DNA of 64,000 bases from Certhia americana (taxonomy: Eukaryota > Chordata > Aves > Passeriformes > Certhiidae), in NCBI GenBank assembly GCA_018697195.1, contig CM031858.1, positions 110,995,536 to 111,059,535 of the forward strand. Direction: 5' to 3'. The notes under the pieces are model-generated. The model was not told the origin of the DNA and did no database searches. It saw nothing but the letters and a program-made list of their open reading frames with translations. Shown here piece by piece: positions 54,101 to 60,100 of the stretch; the stretch's first letter is position 1; each line of letters opens with the position of its first letter. The translations under genes and the position numbers were made by a program.

Positions 54101-57100
54101 ACACACTCTTCTCCCATTCTGTTCCCTCAGGAAGTCCTTTTGCAAACAGAAGGTGAGTTCTTATCCTTATTTATAACAAACCATTATATGATAGTGGTGG
54201 AAGTTTCAATTTTCAGTTTCCTCACAGGGGTAAAAAGACCCCAAACCCCCTCACACAGTAAAATCAATAGACATGAGCAGAGAAATGCCTTGGTTAATGT
54301 GAACTGATACCCAGACATCTGAATGGAGAGCTGGAGTTAAGGCTCCCCAGAGCAGAGCACTGAATTTCAGCTCTCATTTGAACCATTCTGACCCACTAAA
54401 ATGTGCTCACATGCAACCTCAGGCTTCCTCCCAAATGGACCCAAAAAGGGCTACTGGTGAGAAGCCATTTTGTAACAGCTCTATGGGAATAGGAACTGGG
54501 ACATGCCATTGCCTCCTGGGAATGCCATCATACTGCAAGATATGGGTGAACAAAGAGAAGATGTCTTCCTACTTCCAAGATATAGCAAGACATCCTTTCT
54601 CCTGTTAAACCATTCTGATTTTCATTAACATCAACAAGGGAGAAGGAGTAGTCTTGGAATATAGTGACTGACCCTTCAGTAAACGAGTCAGGGAAGTCTC
54701 ATCAGAAACATAAATCCCAAAGAAGAGGTGCTTGCAGCTGACTGTGTACATTTTGACTCAATATTTTGGCTCAAGTCAAAATATGTGTGTAGCATTTGCT
54801 AGCTGTCTGACCCCATCTGTGTAAGCCTACAAAATGTACATAGGTAAGAAGATGGCAGAAGAATAACTTCCTGCTGTCTTAGGGAGGATAAGCAATGTGT
54901 CTTCTTTGGGTGCATTTTATTGCTTGATTACTGCTCTGTGTGTCAGTGCTTCAGTGCTCCCAAATGACTAAACACAATCTCTGGGTATGCACAGCTATGT
55001 ATTTTAACAACAAAACCGAAACTAAACCTGCAGTGTACTCTGCAAAGTCAGAGTAAAGATGGTTTACTACTTCTTTAAATTATGAATTTTGTTATCACGA
55101 GATGTAAACTGTAAATTCTCAGTGTTATCTCAGTGTGAGTGGGTGTGACTCACACTGAGATAAGATGCTTTTTGAAAGCCAGCCCCAAAGCAGCCCCCAA
55201 GGCCAGATCTGCTGCCTATACAGAGACCGCAAATGCAGATTCATTTCTGTTGCTAGGATATATGGGGGTTTATGTGCAAGGCAGGGTAATGTATTTGTTA
55301 CCTCTCCAGGAGAGGTCACTAAGAGCAGCACTCTTCAGAAGTGTTGCTGATGCTGCCGTGTATTGTCAAGATGTCCCTGTGCTCGAACAACAAAAGTACA
55401 CTTTGCTGCTTAAGCCAGGAACCTGCAGTAACACTCACAGCACTGTCTACTGTGCTGCTTGTCTTTCTTTGCCTGTAAAACATACCTGATTATTTTATTT
55501 TTTGTCTTTTTAGTAACATTTAGTACGTTTAAACCTTTAACTATCAGGTTTAAACATACATGCTTCCTGAGCTGTTAGAATTCCTTTTTTTTTTTGGGGA
55601 AATATTCCTTGATGAGATTCCCCTGAAGGCAGGTGATAGTACCATCCCCCTCAATCATAGGTACCCAGACTTCCTTATGAGTGAATAGTGTGACATCCCT
55701 GTACAATTCTTTTGCTGCAGCTCATGTTCAGGGGGTTTCCATCATTTGTACAGTTAAAAGTTTCCATGATGCAGCAATTATTCTGGCTCTATTAGCATTA
55801 ACTGTACCCTGATGTAAGGTAATGATATTGATTGTATATTAGAAGTTTTGTAACTTTTGTTTCATTGACGTAGCAGAATTTTAAGAGTTTGACAGCTTAT
55901 TCCCAGTTTTATTTTATTTTCCCCTTTTACAAAATTAATTTGCATCTTTTTATTGGAAAGAAAAAGCACCCTACAAACAGCCAAATCAGTATTCTTTCTA
56001 AATAAATTGGATTTATTGTTTCGAACCCTCTCTGAACACTCTGCTCTCTGTGTATTCTTTTTGAGGTATTAACAAGGTTTCATTGTTTGAATCATTCAGG
56101 TTACTTGGGGGTATAAATGCAGCCAGTCCTGTGGCTGATGAGCATTCTCTTATAAAGCTGTATGTAAATCAGCTTCACAACAATTCACGGTCAGTATGAG
56201 AGCACTAACCTACTAATCGCAGTAGTTCCGTAGTTCATGCACTAAATCATTAGCAATTCTGCTAAACTACTCAAAATATTCTTTAAGGAAGGCTCTGATG
56301 GACTAGAGGGTTTCTGTGGCTCTAATTATTCTTTTGAATAGATTTCCTGCTGGCTGTGGGCTTTGCCAACTTCTCTTGCTTCTGCACGGCACAAGTCTTG
56401 CATTTTACCCTTTCATGTAGGATTAATATTAATGTGTCCAGTGGAAGTTGGAAACATTGCTTTTGAAAACTGAGAAAGCTACACCTTTATGGTTCCATCA
56501 TGAGTATATGACTTGCCTATTGTGTTCTTGACCAAGGAATGAAAGAGGCTTGCACAAAAGCCTGGAAATGACTCCAGGTCTCACAGCCAGCCTCCTCTGC
56601 CTCAGCTCTCGCTGTGGGTGGCTGCTGTTCTGCCCTAAGTGCTGCTTGCCAATAACCCTTCCCAGACCCCTCAGCTTTGCTTTTCAAAATGACCACAGGA
56701 AAGGCGGATCTAAGTCCTACTGAAGCTAATGAGCACTTGCCATTTACATAGTGAGCAATGGATTTGGACCTATGCCTCTCATTGCTGCACCGTTTTTCCA
56801 GCATTCTCTCACATCTCAGTGACCTAAAGGAAGATCCTGTTTCATTCTGCACAAAAGAAATATGCAATTGCTGAAGAACAGTTTCCCCATCTTTTTTTTA
56901 TGTGGAGTGTAATATCCTTTCCTTTTTTTTTTTTTTTTTTTTTTTTTTCTTATTAATCCATGAGCATTAACTATAATTCAGTAAGAATTATCAATATGAA
57001 GGTACATTTCTGTCAAATGCCAAGATCTTCAGTCTGGGTTAGACTAATAACTGTATCTTCTTTCATTCCTTTAATTTTTACTGTTACTATTGCCTTGGGA

Positions 57101-60100
57101 AAATCAGGCCTCATTAGTGGAAGCTCACCCTCTTGAACATCAGAGAAAGCTCTGTTTGATGGCTCTTTTTGCAATTGTGCTGATTTTATATTAAATACTC
57201 CATGATTCATATTCTAATAAGAAGAGTACAAACTCAGAGTAAAATTTCTAGCTGGATGTAATCAACACTAGAGGCTCTGCTAGCTGTGTTTTCACTGCAT
57301 ATAACTTACGGTTACTTTAATTTGTGTTGCAGTCTAGTCCAGAGGTTTCAGATAGCTTTAAGTGAAGTTTTTTATGTAATTTGAATGTTTATTCAAAGGA
57401 GAATTGGCAGAGAATGTCATTCATAGCATTCCCATGGTATTTATTTCAGCTACTTGTGTTCACTTAAGAACACAGCCATTCTAACCAGTTTCCCCCTGTA
57501 GCAGCAAATGCTAAATTCAGCACACCAGCTCATTCTGCTGCTGGAAACGGATAGCAGCTCCTAAGTTCAGCACACTACCATTTTTATTTCTGGATACATG
57601 GGTGAAAACTGGGAAGGTGGAGAATCTTGTTAGAGGAAAAATCTTTGATAATTGGTAAATACAGTGACAAATTGTGGGCAACAGCTGAAAGCAGCTGGAA
57701 CATTATATACTGTTTACACTTTAATTACGTCTGAAGGATGGATTTCAGGTGGGTACACAATTACTCCAAAGCTCAAAGGAAGTTCAATTCAGGCTTCCCT
57801 GAAGATGTTTTTTAATTTCTTCAAACTGCTTTAGAATTTAAGTCCACTTAAAATTTCTGTGCTTGTTTGCTTAGTTTGAGCCAGCAAGTCCATAGGAGGG
57901 CTTTAAGGAGGAGGTGGACTAAGCAATTACAAGCACCTTTCTTCTAAATGTACACAGTGCGGAAATTGGTAACAGCAATATGCTCTGTACAGCTCAAGAA
58001 CAGCTTTAAAGAACTTGTGTTAGAAAAGAAGAAAACAAAAAAGTCTGTGATCTTCCCCCAAATACCAAATCATGGTCATTTGCTGTGTTGACAGCTAACA
58101 TGATTAAAACCACAAGGTCTGTAATTCTCTTGCTGCAGCTAATATTCAGGGGGTTTCTATCATTTGTTTTTGCAACTTCCGATGGCCTAGAGGGCAGCAG
58201 AAAAAGGAATGTTACTGCAGAGTAGGTAATGCCCTTGCAAACCACATGATTTGGATATGTTACATCAAAACAAGCAAACTTATCATTATAGAAACTTTTG
58301 TCCAGTCAAGAGAAATAACTCTATACACTGAATTAATGGGGTTTTTCCCTTTTTTGAATAATTTTGTTACCCAGCTGCAGTCTGTCATGCTGACTTAAAG
58401 TGCATAGCTGCCGTAGTAATGGGTACAATCTCCTGCTCTTTCTTTATAAATGCTTTTTTTAAGCTATTGAATTATTGAGTTTAGGTAGGATAAGATGAAA
58501 CAATGTTTTTACTTGCATTTTTCTCAGCCCCCCCTTTCACAGCTAATGCATTTAGTTCTTCTAAGGAAGTAATAAACTGGAATAAATGGTGTGATGCAAC
58601 ACATTCTGGTGAACTTGAAATGACTTTGCAATTGTGTGATAGATAGAAAGAATGCACTGTGATATCAGATATCCATAGCCAAGGAGAAACTGAGTCTTAT
58701 TTAATGCTGAGTCAGAATGGCTGGTGCCTTTTTTGAACTCCACATAAAAGTTAAAAGAATTGGGTATTCTACCTGAGCATAACAAGAGATTAGGCCAGAT
58801 TTATAGTCAACAACTAACTTGGAAGAAAACCTTCTGGTTGCTCCATGTTCATGTCTCTGAGGAGCATGGTAGACTTCAACTGCATGTTGTCTTTGCCTGT
58901 TGTTTTCAGAACAAGATAAGAAGCCTTATTTCAGCAGAGTATCAGCAATATACTACCTGCCTAAAGGAAAGGTTTATATGTTTGGTTGTTTAGTTGCCAG
59001 GTAGACACTAATGAGGGCATAACTTTTACAGTAATATTATTAGGTCTATATCTTTATAGACATCTGCTCATAGCTGGGAGGTTTGTCTCTACATTTGGAT
59101 GGAGAAGCATTATTTGGCATCTTACAAGATGTTCCATTTTAGCAGGAATATATCTTTAAAATATCTGTTTCATTTGGAAACTCACTGTGGCCAGAATGAT
59201 CTCTGAAGTATTAGTTGAATATGTGGAGGATGTAGGAAGATATGGAAGAACAAGAAGGACAAATGTCAGTTCTTCCAAATGAAAGAGGGTTGAAGCTGGA
59301 ATCAGGGACAAAGGTGAAAGGAATTATAAAGGAGGCAGCCTAACCTTGGTATCCAAAGATACTGAAATTATAAAAGAGTTAGCAGGCATCTGGAGGATAA
59401 TAAACAAGAAAGAACCATGATATATTTGTCAGGAACAAATTATATCAACCAAACTAATTTATTTCATTGACAGGATGACTGATCCAGTGGGTAAAAAAAG
59501 AAGCAGCAGATACAATATAGGTTGACCTTAAAACGTAGTCCCAGATGACACAGAAGTACCCAAAGGAAATACAGACGTAGGGAAATTAGTAAAAGAGCAA
59601 CAATGAAAATGAGTAATGACATTTTCAGAAGTTTGCTTTAGGAGAAGGACATCTGCTGGGATTCTTGAAAGCTGTCCTAAATCAGACACTATGTGCTATT
59701 TCTCATAGTGACTTAATGGAAACAATAGAGTGAATATATCCAATTTGCAGGTGGTACAAAGGTTGAAATAGTTATGGAAAGGAGTGCTTGGAGAGCAGTT
59801 TCTAAATAAAAAAAAAAAAAGTAGTTCAGTAGCAATGGTAGTAATTGATGTCCAAATGACCTAAAATCAATTACAGGAAATTCAGTAATTATGAGTGAAA
59901 AGTGCTGTAGCAAGGAAGCAAATAGTCAAATAAAAGATGGGAGCATAATTGGATGGATAGAAATATTTTAACAAAGGACCTAGCAGTTTCAGTGGACCAC
60001 AAACTAATTGAAGTCAGCAACACAATTGTTAGGTTGCATTTGACCCTGGAACATCTTCTGGAAAGCCATTAAAACTCATTCCCCAGAGGAGGTGACATCT

